From assembly GCA_010093605.1 (NCBI GenBank), contig MU004201.1:259216-323215 (forward strand): a stretch of DNA of 64,000 nt, read 5' to 3'. The DNA comes from Lophium mytilinum (Eukaryota; Ascomycota; Dothideomycetes; Mytilinidiales; Mytilinidiaceae). The notes under the pieces are model-generated. The model was not told the origin of the DNA and did not search any database. It saw nothing but the letters and a program-made list of their open reading frames with translations. The translations under genes and the position numbers were made by a program. Position 1 is the first letter of the stretch. Each line of letters opens with the position of its first letter. Positions 38,221 through 49,713 of this stretch are shown here, piece after piece.

Positions 38221-38240
38221 GCTTTTAAAGGGGGGGGTAG
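38221..38240 (+). other. Polypurine tract of C
   Basis: GCTTTTAAAGGGGGGGGTAG directly before the right LTR, nearly equal to the tract of A1. Confidence 0.85.
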
Positions 38241-38464
38241 TATTATAGCATAAACCTAGAATTATAATAATTACATGCTAAGGTTATATGCAGCCCCTTA
38301 CGTGACCTAAGTAAGACGCTAGCCTAAGGCGCTAGGCCGTGGCCCGTACGCTAGCCTCGAACTATAACCTCTCGAGAGCTCCTAGCTCTCTCTCTCCTCC
38401 TTAGCTTAGATTTTTATAATAGTTAATACACTTTCTTACTTATATTATATCGGCCCCCTATATA
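38241..38464 (+). repeat. 3' LTR of C
   Basis: Partner of 30814-31024, with transition-type differences and a short extra segment near 38315-38330. The outer end is in ATCGGCCCCCTATATA. Confidence 0.82.
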
Positions 38465-40206
38465 TAGCGTATAATTAATAAAGAACTAGAAGGTTCTAGG
38501 GCCTTCTATAACGCTAAAGGGCATAATAATAGATTTATACTGTCCCTATTATATAGAGAAGGCCGTAAGACCTATATCTCCCTCCCGCATTTAAATTTAA
38601 TTAAACGCGGAAATGACATCCAGTTTAGAATACTATTTAGTGTTACTAAGCTTTTAGAGCGTTTCTTAGATAAGTAGTAGTAGGTATCTTATCTTAACTA
38701 TTATAGTATTAATAGCTCTATAGTTAACGTAGAAATAAATACGCCCTCTAGGTTTCCGGACGAGAAGCATAGGGGAGGACGTGGAGGATTATAACTTATA
38801 TATAAATCCTTTATTAAGGTTATTATTAATCTATTTCTTTACAACTTTAAGTTCTTCTTTTAATATAGTATATGGCTAAGCCTTAGGCAGTTTACCGGCT
38901 CCTTCTATTAGATTGATTTCGTGATTAATTCCGGGTCGGTGCGGAGGCAGTGTGTTGGCCTTAACTTGGTTAAATACATGGACATAGCGGCGTAGACGTT
39001 TTAGAAGCTATTATTCTATCTCTTCTTGGAAGAGGTGCATAGAGTTTATTTTTATATTCTTCTAGTTCGGTTTTAATATTAAGTAGGTGTTTAAGTTTCT
39101 TATACACAGCTTCTAATTTATTATCTTTTTTATTATATTCCTCTTTAAAGACTCTAATCTCATCCTAGAGGTTGCGCTGCGCTTTCTAGTTATCCTTGCG
39201 TATCTACTAGAGGATCTTAGTTGTAGCTTAATAGCTTCTAAGAATGCGGAAGAAGTAGATAGGGTCGGCTTAGACTTACGCAAGAAAGTCTTAAGAGTCT
39301 ACAATCTTAATTAAGCCGTTAAACTATTTATCGCCGGGCAGGAGTAAATAGTCCAGGAATTTAGTAACGTTATTAATAGTGTTGAGAAACGTGCCTAGAT
39401 TACGGCCTCGGCTGGGAGTGTAATATTTAATAATAGAGCCGTGGACGGTTAGATCCGGGGTGTATATAGAGTAGTCGACATTATTATTATTATCTTTAGT
39501 AGCGTCTTTATTCTAGGTAAGCTAATTCTCTTTCTCTTAGGTAGTCTACTAAGTGTTGTCTACATTTAGGCAGACTACTAAGTATCTACTTTAGCTAGCT
39601 TTTAGAGGGGCGCGCTCTTTAGAGTCTTATAAGGAGACTTAGAGGGCGCGCGGGACTATAAATAGAAGGGTAGTAGAAAGTAGGAGGCTAGTTATAAGCC
39701 GCTGCGCCTAGAGCGTTTAGGTCCTATTTCTACGCCTAGTAGAGGTAGTAGATCGCCTATTATAGAGAATATAGTAATAGCGCTTAGTAAGGTAAGGTAG
39801 TATAGCTGCGTGCCCTTTAGTATTATATATAAAGTTATATAGATACGCTTACTAAGCTATTAGGTGGCTTAGTAAATAAGAATTAAGGTTTAAGGTACGA
39901 GGGTTAAAGTAGTAATAGTGAAAAAGAATTAGTGCTAGTTAGAGTATTAGACACGACCTAATACCCTAGTTACGGTGTAGAGGAGCTTAGTAGTATAAGG
40001 TAACTAGGTTAAATTTAAGAGGTTGTATAAGAAGTAGAAAGAGAGGCTTCTAGGAAGGAACTATATATATAGAAGAGAGAGGCGCGTAGGCGCTAGGCGG
40101 GCTAGCGCGTAGGCGGTACCAGGTAACGTAACAGGTGTAGAAGTAGGAGGCCGGTAGCCAGTAACGGGTAAATATATAACCGGAGGGCAGGGTGTAATCC
40201 GTTACA
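38465..40206 (-). mobile_element. Fragment G: minus-strand Ty3/Gypsy with 5' LTR, gag and part of RT
   Basis: Read on the minus strand: an LTR-like start TGTAACGGATTACACCCTG at 40206, with a TATATATATAG box near 40055; a Gag-like coiled, charged region at about 39020-39850; then RT sequence at 38465-39020 that resembles family B RT (for example the block near 38460-38530 parallels 361-440). Protease is not apparent, so the middle seems lost by deletion or rearrangement. Left edge is the C LTR. Less certain than A-D. Confidence 0.55.
39870..40206 (-). repeat. Probable 5' LTR of G
   Basis: Begins TGTAACGG on the minus strand, contains a TATA-like box, and separates the G body from family F sequence. 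The inner edge is not defined, as no second copy is present. Confidence 0.45.
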
Positions 40207-40770
40207 CTAGGGACCACGATATTAAGATTTAGGAAGGAGCTAAGCTTCCAGCCTGGAAGCCTTATCCTATATTCTACTTAGAGCTAGAAGCTGTCTAGTA
40301 GTATATCTCTAAGATAATAGTAAAAGGATTTATTAAACTAGCTTAAGGAGACCTTAGCTTACCCCTTCTTATTATTTAAAAGCCCGGAGGAGGCCTACGC
40401 ATTTACGTTAATTACTAGGACCTTACTAATGCCACTATTAAGGATAGGTATCCTATTCCGCTAATCTAAGAGACCCTAGCTAGACTATTAAAAGCTAAGA
40501 TCTTTACTAAGATTAATATTATTACTGCTTTTAACCGGGTATAAATAAAGCCTGGAACTAAGTGGATAACAGCCTTCTTAACGCGGTACAGAATCTATTA
40601 ATACTAAGTAATGCCCTTTACCCTCTGCAACGCCCCCGCTACCTTCTAATAATTTATTAATATAGCTCTCTATAAGTATCTTAATAAGTATACTATAACC
40701 TACCTTAATAATATTATTATCTATAGTAATAGCATAGAAGAATATTAAGAATATATTAAAGCGGTTCTAA
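40207..40770 (+). mobile_element. Family F Ty3/Gypsy, RT fragment
   Basis: Plus-strand RT: KPGGGLRIYVNY near 40380, KDRYPIPLI near 40445, MPFTLCNAPATF near 40611, and a YLNNIIIYSN catalytic-region block near 40705. The last 130 bp match 22604-22740 of the other F copy, which continues the element where this one is cut. It is bounded left by the LTR of G and right by the LTR of B. Confidence 0.82.
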
Positions 40771-40978
40771 TATAATAGATCTAGCTCCGCATATATTACG
40801 TGCCTTCGGCTATATTACATAAGCCCGTGCGCTAGCGCGGTTTTGCACCTCTAGCCTGTATTTAGCCTGCGCCGCGTAGAACCTCTACCTCCACGCAACT
40901 TTATCTTTATAAATACACCCTATTTCTTATATAATACTATACTCTATACCTTGCCTCTTATAGTCTATAATACTATAA
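40771..40978 (+). repeat. 5' LTR of the plus-strand family B element
   Basis: Matches 12855-13062 reverse-complemented over about 208 bp. Contains TTACGTGCC at 40796-40804. GCAACTTTAT inside it (about 40894-40903) is complementary to the junction sequence ATAAAGTTGC at about 40975-40984, so the true inner edge may lie a few bases before 40978. Confidence 0.75.
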
Positions 40979-41073
40979 AGTTGCTCTACCTAGCCACTGT
41001 TCTACTAAGTCCTTAGATAATAATCCGCTGCTAGTAAACTATAATACTCTATAATTACCCCGCGCGGCTATTA

Positions 41074-41715
41074 ATACTATGGCCGACGACTATAACTATA
41101 ACCCTAAGCCCCTTAGTATAACTAGCATGTAAAAGCTCCGTAACCTCCTCTTATAGCGCGCTGTTCTTGTACCCTTAGACTTCTAGGCCTTAACTTAAGA
41201 CTCCTAGAATACCGCCGAGGAATCCTAGATAATTACGAGAAACTCGCAGCGCGCGCGCAGCTACGACGACACTGAAGACAACGCCTTCCTTAAAGATAAA
41301 CTTTAGGAACACCCCGATTAGCCTAACGCTAGTGGCCATATCTACTACCCTAAGATGCCCGGCGCCTTTAAGACTTCTATCCTTAAAGTAAATAAACTTG
41401 TTAATTACTCCGCTGTTAATAAATAAGACGCTAATAAAGCCCCTATTACCTATAAAGTCCCTAATGCTAAAGCTTTTATAGACTTTATTACTAAAGATAA
41501 GGTAATAGCGTTTAAATTAACCCGTTTATATAAAGCTAAGATCTATTAACTGCGCAACCGCCTAGAGCGTAATAAGGCCTCTATAGAGGCATAGGCTAAG
41601 CTTAATAAGTAAGCTTATAATATAATTTAGTGATAAAATAATCGCCTCTTAGCCGTAAAAGATAATATTAAGCAGCTTAAAAAGGCCATCGCCGATATAA
41701 AATTCTAATACGAAT
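41074..41715 (+). pseudogene. gag: Gag remains of family B, part before A2
   Basis: This matches the minus-strand B copy at about 12080-12780. It reads as a charged, partly coiled protein segment. A2 lies between it and the rest of Gag (49940 onward). Confidence 0.65.
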
Positions 41716-41720
41716 CTAAC
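41716..41720. repeat. Target-site duplication CTAAC, left of A2
   Basis: CTAAC precedes the left LTR and recurs at 49935-49939. The flanks join to match uninterrupted family B sequence near 12110 (minus strand). Confidence 0.92.
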
Positions 41721-41941
41721 TATCACGGTGCAATACGGGATCGTGATAGAAAACTAGATAGTATTGAGTATACAACGAAGTAGCTATAAGGAGAGAGAGT
41801 AGGGCGCGGAGCGCCGGCCGAGAGGTAGGCGAGGCTGGCGCTAAGCGAGGTCAGGTGACGGTGGCACGTGATAGAGGCCACGTGACACCGTTGCCTGTGA
41901 CAGGAACGTATCGCGATAAGGGTCGCGTTACGGCCATAACA
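41721..41941 (-). repeat. 3' LTR of A2 (left end)
   Basis: 221 bp. It contains CACGTG at 41865 and 41879, TATCGCGATA at 41909-41918 and CCTGT-G-ACAGG between them, a cluster of palindromic sites in U3. Confidence 0.95.
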
Positions 41942-41958
41942 CTACCCCCCTCCGAAAG
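41942..41958 (-). other. Polypurine tract of A2
   Basis: CTTTCGGAGGGGGGTAG on the minus strand, directly next to the 3' LTR. Confidence 0.88.
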
Positions 41959-42349
41959 AAAGCTATATACGTGCAGCCTTCCTATTTTAGTGTATATACT
42001 TGCCATAGGTTCTTCCAGTCTTGCAAAGGGTTATCGTTCTTCCGGATCGTTGTGGGCGCTTACCGAGCCTTAGATGTGAGGTCAGCAATACAGTTGATCT
42101 TACGTGCGTTACCAAGCTTCATCGCGCAGTCCACGCGGTGCGGCGTCGTCCGATTTGTACAAATCGGCAATAGCTCAGCCGGCCGGTGCTGGTTGAGTTG
42201 GCAAGGCAGGGGACGGGCGTCATCCGTAGAGCGTTGTCATGATTAGGGCGAGTAGTGGCTCCTAATGTTTAGGCTTCCGGAAGGACTTATAAGGTCCTTT
42301 TGCTTTTGGGTAGGCGTGGTGATAGTCCATAACAATATCACGGCAGTCA

Positions 42350-42600
42350 GTGACACTGGTGTAGGATTCCTATTGAGGATTGGCGTTCCACTTGGGGTGA
42401 CCGGTGTAAAGGATCTTATACTGAAGCAGGCCTTTTTAGTTTATAGCTGGGTCGAGCATGGCCTTGTTGATACGTAAGTCAACAATTTCGTCGACGTCCC
42501 ATTGCTTGTAGCCATCTTTATCTATTTTGACGGGTCTAGGTTCTTCCTGGATCTGGCCTTCCAACGGCTCGTGCGTGATGCGATGAAGTAGCTATGGGTG
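42350..42600 (-). pseudogene. Chromodomain of A2
   Basis: Minus-strand reading gives WDVDEIVDLRINKA, then LLQYKILYTGHPKWNANP and a terminal segment, the layout of integrase-linked chromodomains. It follows the GPF module. This supports assignment of family A to the chromoviruses. Confidence 0.78.
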
Positions 42601-45600
42601 GAAGGCGTTAAATACTCCCTTTATAGTACGTAGGAGAGACAGCTTATAGGCGGCGTTGTTGATAACCCTGGTGACTTTAAATGGACCGAGCTGTTTATGA
42701 TCGAGTGACTTGTTCGGTCGTTGGGTCTTGATATTGCGTGCGTCCAACATGACTTGGTTACCGACTTTGAACTCTGTAGCTGGTTTTCGCTTGCGGTTGG
42801 CGAACTCTTCCTGTCTGGCTTGTACCCAAATCAATTTGTTACGGAGGAAGAGGCGGAGGTCGTTTAATCGCTCGGCGAGCGCATCGGCTTTCTCTCTGAG
42901 GGGCTTCTGTGGTCCTTTAGCTACGGAGTCGTTGGCTGGTTCAAGACCGGAGCGCGGATTGTACCCTTTTGTTGCAACGAAAGGAGAGACGCCGGTGGTT
43001 GTCTTGTCTAAATTCGCTTCGAATTCGGCAATAGGCAGGAGGTCGGCCCAGTTGTCTTGCTTATAATTGACATACGCGCGTAAATACTGTTTAAGGGCCA
43101 TGTTGGCGATTTCCGTTTGTCCATCTATTTTAGGATGAAAAGCAGTGGAGAGCTTTGGCTTTGTTCCAACTCAAGCGCATAGCCGCTTCCAGAAGTGGGA
43201 GACGAATTGAGGGCCTTGATCCGAAACGATTAAGTACGGGTATCCTTCTTCTCGCCATATCCATTTGATAAACGCCTGGGCGATGTCCTCAGCCTCCATG
43301 GAGTCCATGGCGATGAACTTCCTCTTTTTCGAGAATTGGTTAACTACAACCATGATGTGTTTAAGCTTGCGACCCCATTGTTCGCAGATTGGCAGAGGAG
43401 TGATGAAGTCGACTGAAATATAGTGCCAGTATCGGTCTGGAATAGGCAGAGGGCGGAGTAGTCCTTGCTTGCCTTCACGGGAGTATTTTGATCTCTTGCA
43501 AGCGAGACAGGCGCCGACATATTGGTCTATATAAGAGGTTATCTGTGGCTAGTAATAGTACTTACAGAGCCGTGCATAGGTTAATGTTGTCCCGGCGTGT
43601 CCAGCGGGCTTCGGCTCGTGCATGGATCGGATGATATGAGTGCGCAGTTGCTTGATATCCGGAACGTAGAGCCGCTTACGGATGTAGAGGAGGTTGTCAA
43701 CGACTTCGCAATCGCCTAGTTCTATTCGCAAGTGATGATCTCGACAGAATTGCGCAGGCAGTCGTTGTTGGTTGCGGCGCTTGGCGTATTTGACAGCTTG
43801 TACAACAGGGTCGCTTTTGGAGTGCTTTTGGATCCTTTGAAGAATTTGATCACCCGTGAGGACTGCTTTAGATGAATCATTTAGCTCATTATCTGCAGGC
43901 AGTTTCTCGACAGTGGAATTATATAGCTCATCCGCTGGGGGTGTCTTATCCTTCTTGGGGCGTCCTCGTGGGCGAGCTGGACCAGAGTCATTTATCTCGT
44001 CTGGTGTAGCTGCCGTTCGGGGCGTTTTCCTAGGGCGTCCTCTTGTGCGAACGCGCGGTCCAGAGTCATTTGGCTCATCTGGAACGGCGGGCGGAGGGCG
44101 TATGCGCGTGACTGCTGCTAGGTGGACGTCGTCGTTGTCCGGGTAATTGAATTCACTGAAGTCGTATATTATCTCGGCCAGTTCGACAGGGGTACATTCG
44201 AAGGTGTCGGTTAGGATGTGCGCGAGCTTGATGGCGTGATGCATTCCTGGTTCGTAATTGGATGGCTTTAGCATGACTTGTTCTTGACATTTGTACCTGT
44301 CATCTCCTGGGGCTGGCTCATTACCTGGTCGTTGAGTTAGCAGGTCGGGTTTCTTATTCTGCTTGCCTGGTTTATAGGTGATCTTAAAATTGAACTCGGC
44401 GAGGAACTTGGCCCAGCGAGCTTGTCGACGATTGAGGCGCTTGGAAGTCATGAACGTTTGAAGGTTCTTGTAATCTGAGATGACGTTAACGGGGCTATTG
44501 CACTCCTGTCCTTATCCAGCGAGTTCCGGTCTCTATTCTTTAAAGGCGAGTACTATGGCGAGGAGCTCTTTGTTGTAGATAGCGTAGTTAATTTATTGTG
44601 GTGTTATACGTCTTAACATGAAGGCGACTAGGCAAAGCGTTCCGTTGGGCTAGACCTGTAATAGCACGGCTGCAGTTGTATAGTTAGAGGAATCGCATTT
44701 AACCCAGGTGTCGTAGTCGGGGTTCCACAGTGCAAGCCATGGGGCTGCGCGAAAGCATTCCTTAACGTTGCGGAACGCTTTAGCTTCGTCACTGTCGTCT
44801 GGCCATGGGAACTTGAAGCCTTTTTAGACAGCTAATGTAAGCGTTGTTAATGGAGCTGTAAACGCGGAGTAATCAGCGATGAAGTGTCTATAGAAGTTGC
44901 AGAACCCAAGGAAAGCTTAAACGTCTTTGAGGTTTCGTGGCGTTGGCCAGTCTAACACTGTTTGGACCTTTGATGGGTCCATCCGAACGCCGTTAACGCC
45001 GACGAGGACACCGAGATATTTGACTTCGTCGACGGCGAACTCGCATTTGTGGATATCGAGGAACAGTCCGGCGTCGCGAAGCTTGGTGATAATTGTGAGG
45101 ACGTGCTCTTTGTGTTCTTCTAGCGTGTTGCTGTATATTAGGACGTCGTCCATGTATGCAGTGCAGAAGTTGTTAAGGTATTTCCGTAAGGTATCATTAA
45201 TATAGGCCTGGAAGGAACTAGGTGCATTATATAACCCGAACGGAAGTACTATAAATTTAAATAACCCCCAACGGGTGAGGAAGGCCGTCTTGTGCTCGTC
45301 GCCTTCCTTAATTCGTAGTGCGTTGAATGCGCTGATTACATCGAGCTTGGTGTAATACCTGGCTTTAGCTAATAAGGCGAGGGTGTCTTTAACGAGTGGT
45401 GGCACGTTGCGGCTCTTGACGCTAATTTCGTTAAGGCCGCGGTAATCAATGCAGACTCAAAGTCCTCCTCCTGGTTTCTTGACAACTAGCGTAGGTGCAG
45501 CGTATAACAACAAGCTAGGGCGGATGAATTCTTTAGTGCGCATTTCGTCGACGAAGGCTTTAATAATGGCGGCTTGGTCTCTTAAGAGGCCGTATACCTT

Positions 45601-46560
45601 GCGAGCAGGTGGTTTAGAGCCGGGGAGGACGTCAATCGCGTGATCTATTAGCCTATGAGGTGGTAGTTTATTTGCTTCTTAAGGATCCCATGCATTAGCT
45701 ATGTAATGGAGCCAGTTAGGAAGTAAAGCTTTAATTTCCTAATTCGTGATAGGAGGGCGGTTCATTTTCTCAAAGAACTTGCGATAGTCAGATGGGTCGA
45801 TGGCGAAGATATTAGCGGTGAAAGCGGCTGTTTGTGCATCGTAGAGAACGTTATTAATTTTAGATAGGCCATACAGAGCTGGGTCTGCTTCCGGGGTGGA
45901 TGTTTGTAGAGGATGAGTTGTGGGCTGAGGCCGATGGCGTTCGTGATCCTCCATTTGTTGTAGTTTTGTCTAATCGTCATCCTGGAGTTGGACGATATGG
46001 TCCTCTTTGCCATCGCGCTAGAGCTTTTAGCAGGCTGCCATTATGTTCTTTGCCTTGTCTAGTTCCAGGCCGAGTTTTCGATACTTGTTAAAGACTTCTT
46101 GAAGTGCGGTATTGTACATGCGCTTGCCCACTTAGGCGATGTTACGGTCTTTGCTATCGCTCTATACGCGTCTGCATCTATCTATGTGTAGACAATAATT
46201 GTAGCAGAAGTCTTTGTTAAAATTAAGGGCGTGCTCGCCCTATATAATGCTAGGCTCGTGTTTCTTAAACCATAGTGTGCCTAGAATGACATTGTAGCCT
46301 TTAAGGTCGGTGATATAACACTATATGTTCTCTGTGTGAGCTCCTAAGGACAGCGTAAGCTGGGCCTTATAGGTCACGAGCTTTATGGGTATGCCGTTGG
46401 CTAAGCGTAGGGGAATAGGAGTGGCCAGCGGAAGTGTTATCAGCTTATTGGTTTTGGCGTACGATCGTGAGACGAAAGCGAAGCAGGAGCAGCCCGTGTC
46501 AGTAAGGCAGCGGCTGCTGGTCGTGCCGATAGGTGTATGAATTCTGCACTTGAAATTCAA
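42600..46560 (-). pseudogene. pol: Pol remains of A2
   Basis: From right to left: aspartic protease at about 46560-46260, with the DTG active site in LTDTGCSCFAF; RT at about 45700-44900, with [16 protein letters not shown], and YMDDVLIYS as the catalytic box near 45150; RNase H at about 44850-44400, ending in YKPGKQNKKPDLLTQRPG; a long linker with AT-hook-like RGRPRK and RGRPKK motifs at about 44090-43940; integrase zinc-binding part near 43720-43530 and DDE core at about 43430-42900; GPF module (LGPFKVTRVINNAAYKLS) near 42695. It acts in virus-like particles and the nucleus in living relatives. Confidence 0.93.
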
Positions 46561-46649
46561 CTACTTACCGTGAGTGACGTCTTAGGTTAAGTCGGTGGAA
46601 CAAGCTAATAGCTGGATTTCGCCGGGCTCTGGGGGCGGCCTTTCCAACT

Positions 46650-49600
46650 CTTGGATACGGGCCGTAATAGCACTTAGAAAGAATTCTGCATGGCTCTGTC
46701 CGTGACTATGGTTAGAGCCTACGCAAAACCCTCTCCCTCGCTGTTGTTGTTGCTGCTGCTGTCGCTCAGGACGCTGGAAGATGAGACTTCATCGGCGTGA
46801 GTGACGATAGCCAGGTCCTCTCTATCGCTGTTGATAGAGATTAGGTCGTCATCATCCTCGTCGGCGTAGCAGATTGCGGAAAGCTTAAGCTCGAGGCCAC
46901 TGTCGGCTTTGGATAGGCGCTCGGTCAGCTTGCGCTTGGATAGAGGGGGGTTCTAAGCGCAAGGGCGCTTGGGGTTATTGGCTTGGTGACCCTTCTTAAT
47001 GCAGTGGAAACAGTAGCCTTTAGTGCGCAGGACCGCTGTAACTGCGGGAGGGAGGTGAATAGGGCAGTTGCCCTGATCCTTGTTGTCGTCGCGAGTCGAT
47101 GACTGTTGTGCGTAGCTCTGCTTGGGGCGGCGGTCTTGGTAGTTATTCAGTCGGTAATTACTTAAGCGGTTGTTGCGATAGCCATTGCGGAAGCCGGTTG
47201 GTTAAGAGGGCTAAGTAGTTGCGTTACGCTAAGCGTTGTTCTAAAGGAAGGCTTTAGCGCGGAATACCGCAGCGACAAGCGTAGGCCAGTCTGGATAGCT
47301 ATTGGCGCTGCCGAACACTTAGGCACTAAGGTCTGGGCGTAGAAGGCGTTCAAGCCATCCTTTCTTAGACGCGAAGGGCATCTAGTTCTCGTTGTTAATG
47401 TTAGTCATCTCTTTAAAACGTAGCATGTACATGTCCTATAACTCGCGGCCCTTTATCTTTGCTTTAGGGCTGTAGAGGATATTATCTATATGCGCAGGCT
47501 TGTTAAAGATAGTAAAATATAGGTCCATGTACGCAAACATCTGGTCAAGAGTTGTAAAGTTCTTGTTTAGCAAGGGCTTCTCGAACTGGGTGTAGCTGCG
47601 GATGGTTGCTTCTGCGTAATCGACGCAGTATAACTTAACGTATTCCATCTTGCTCTGCTTATCTGGGTAGGCCAGCCCTTTATGTCGGAAGACAGCGTAG
47701 GCATGGCTCTTCTAAGATAGGTATCGGTGTTTGTCGCTCTTGCCAGCGAATTCCCAGAGGTTACGGAATTTAGGTTTATGGTCTCCGTGGAGTTGCAGGC
47801 GCGCGAGCTGAGTCATGGCATTATTATCTGTGACAGCGAAGTCGTCGCGATCAGCGTCGTCATCGTTGTTGTCTCCTGAGTTGTAGTTGAGGTCGCCTGC
47901 GGCGGCGGCGGCGGCGCGACGTAACTGTGCAGGCGCTGATGCTGCTTTTCGGTTTACTTTTAAGTCAGTGTACTGCCGCTTGTATGTAAGGCCAAGTTCT
48001 TTAAAGTGATCGCGCTGGGTTTGTAGTTAATCTGAATCCCATTGTGCTGTGGCGACGTCCTGACGGAGGGCTTTATTTTCCAAGCGTGCCTCGCCTAGCA
48101 GGAGGATTTTGGCTTCGTAAGCTTTCCGTTCAGTCGTGAACTGGCGGTTGTGCTTAGTGTACGCCTTCTCGTTCTCTAATTAAAGACGCGCAATGTCTTT
48201 AGTTAGTTGGGTGACTTTGGCTTACAGGCGTAAGATCTTATCGGGGTCCTGAGCTTGGTTACGAAGGGTAGTTAGCTCGGCGTCTCGGGCTCGGCAATCC
48301 TCTTGAAGAGATTCTAGGTTCTGCTAGAACGTAGCGACTCCATGGTACATGTCTTTATAGTATTTAGGAACTGCGTTACGGAACGCTTTGGCAGAGTCGA
48401 GATTAATGTCAACGGCGTTGGCGACTCCATCGCGGTTGACGTGGAACGTAATTCCTTCGGCTGTTGTGGCGAAGTACGACTTGCGGCGGCTGGAGTTGCG
48501 GCGTGCTGGGCCTGGTGTAGGCGATTCTAGGTTAGGCCGTGATGGCATAGCTGTGGTGGAGGGACTCTGCGCTGATGGGGGTGGGTTGTCTGTGCGTTCC
48601 TCAGTGCGCTGGGCTTCCTAAGTGAATGGAAGGACTAGGCTGGCAGGAACGTTGTCGTTCTGTACGTTAAGGAGGTCGCCTTAAGCGAAGTGGACTACTT
48701 TCCGGAGGTCTGTGGCTGACTAGAATTGGGTGTTGTCGTCTTCTTCGTTAAGTTCGTCGAGCTCCTGGTCTAGTTGTTCGTTGTCTTCCTCGTCGGAGGT
48801 AATACGGAACTCTTCGTCCTCTAGGTCGAGAGAGCGCTTGCTGCGCTGGAGGATAGTAGTTGGCTGGAGGCGGCTGTAGGCTGCGGCTGCACCTGGTCCA
48901 ATAGTACCAGCCTTTAGTGTGTGGAGTTTGTTGCGAGCGGCTAGCTGCTCTAGGGTAGAACTGACACCGTACTGAGATAATTTACCTGCCTTTTTGCGTA
49001 AGGCTTTGGCGTGTCGGGTCTCTCGTGCTTACTAAGAGTTAGAGGCCAGTGTTGACTGGGTGGCTTGGCTGTTAAGGGTAGGGTATAGGTTAGTGTTGCC
49101 ACTCTTGTCGGCGTGTACGCCGCCAGAGGGAGCTTCTAAATGCGCTGCAGCGTGTTTACCGCGACTCGGTGTTGCAGGCGGTTAATTCTACTTGTGGGGT
49201 CTTAAATGAGGAGGGACTGGTGTTAGGGGGTTGCGCTAGTCAACCATTGCTAGTTAGGTAATGGTGGATAGTGTCCTGGTAGGTGGACGATAGTCCGGGT
49301 AGTGGGACGGAGAAAAAGATTAATATAGGTAGAAAGGTTGTAGGGCCTTCGTGAGAGCTAGTAAGTAGACGTAGCTGGTGCGCTCCTTGGCGGCCTTTCT
49401 TGGCGGCGGAGTTGATCAGTGAATGACTGCGCTTGGTTTGGTTAGTTTGCGCATGCGCGTGCGGGTAGGGGCGCAACAGCAAGCAGGTTTATAGGGCCTG
49501 CGCGTTGGTTTGTATGCACAACGGGGTGTAGCGTCCTTGCTATGAGGTTGTAGGGCCTCCTGAGGTTGTAGGGTCTCCTTCCGTTTCGGTTCCTTGTTAA

Positions 49601-49650
49601 TGAAGGTCACGGGAATCAAATTTTAGTAGCTGTAGGGGCGCCGGTATGTA
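46650..49650 (-). pseudogene. gag: Gag region of A2
   Basis: A leader with short frames precedes a region with a serine/proline-rich N-terminal part, then FHVNRDGVANAVDI near 48440. A long coiled segment is at about 48300-47950. The capsid part is at about 47850-47150, with TTLDQMFAYMDLYFTIF near 47530. A zinc knuckle lies near 47020-46960: CFHCIKKGH, with the last Cys eight residues on. A CGG repeat (Ala run) is at 47898-47918 and a Gln run near 46740-46765. Confidence 0.85.
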
Positions 49651-49702
49651 TGTATATAGGTAGAGAAAGAGTGCTTCCGATGTCTTCTGGAAGCTAGGAG
49701 GG

Positions 49703-49711
49703 TAGCTACTT
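49703..49711 (-). other. Putative self-complementary primer binding site of A2
   Basis: AAGTAGCTA (element sense), two bases past the 5' LTR edge, is the exact complement of TAGCTACTT at 49771-49779 in the LTR. Compared with A1 both partners differ by one base so that pairing is kept. Confidence 0.62.
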
Positions 49712-49713
49712 TA

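Larger units (their letters stand above)
30814..38464 (+). mobile_element. Element C: full-length Ty3/Gypsy chromovirus, plus strand
   Basis: Two LTRs (30814-31024 and 38241-38464) enclose gag, protease, RT, RNase H, integrase with a GPF/Y-type module, and a chromodomain, with a polypurine tract before the right LTR. The integrase tail (FYVTRVINNIAYKLELS) is close to that of family A, so A and C are related. LTRs differ by many transitions and about 11 bp in length, so it is old. Whole in layout, broken many times. The flanks do not give a clear 5-bp duplication. Confidence 0.88.

Noticed and set aside
41855-42246. Plus-strand frames over the A2 LTR edge
   Set aside because: They cross LTR, polypurine tract and noncoding sequence; no start context or family match.
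42710-43066. Plus-strand open frame of about 118 codons
   Set aside because: It is the antisense shadow of the integrase region of A2, which has clear motifs on the minus strand.
43856-44146. Plus-strand open frame of about 96 codons
   Set aside because: Antisense to the AT-hook linker of A2; its Ser/Gly content mirrors that repeat.
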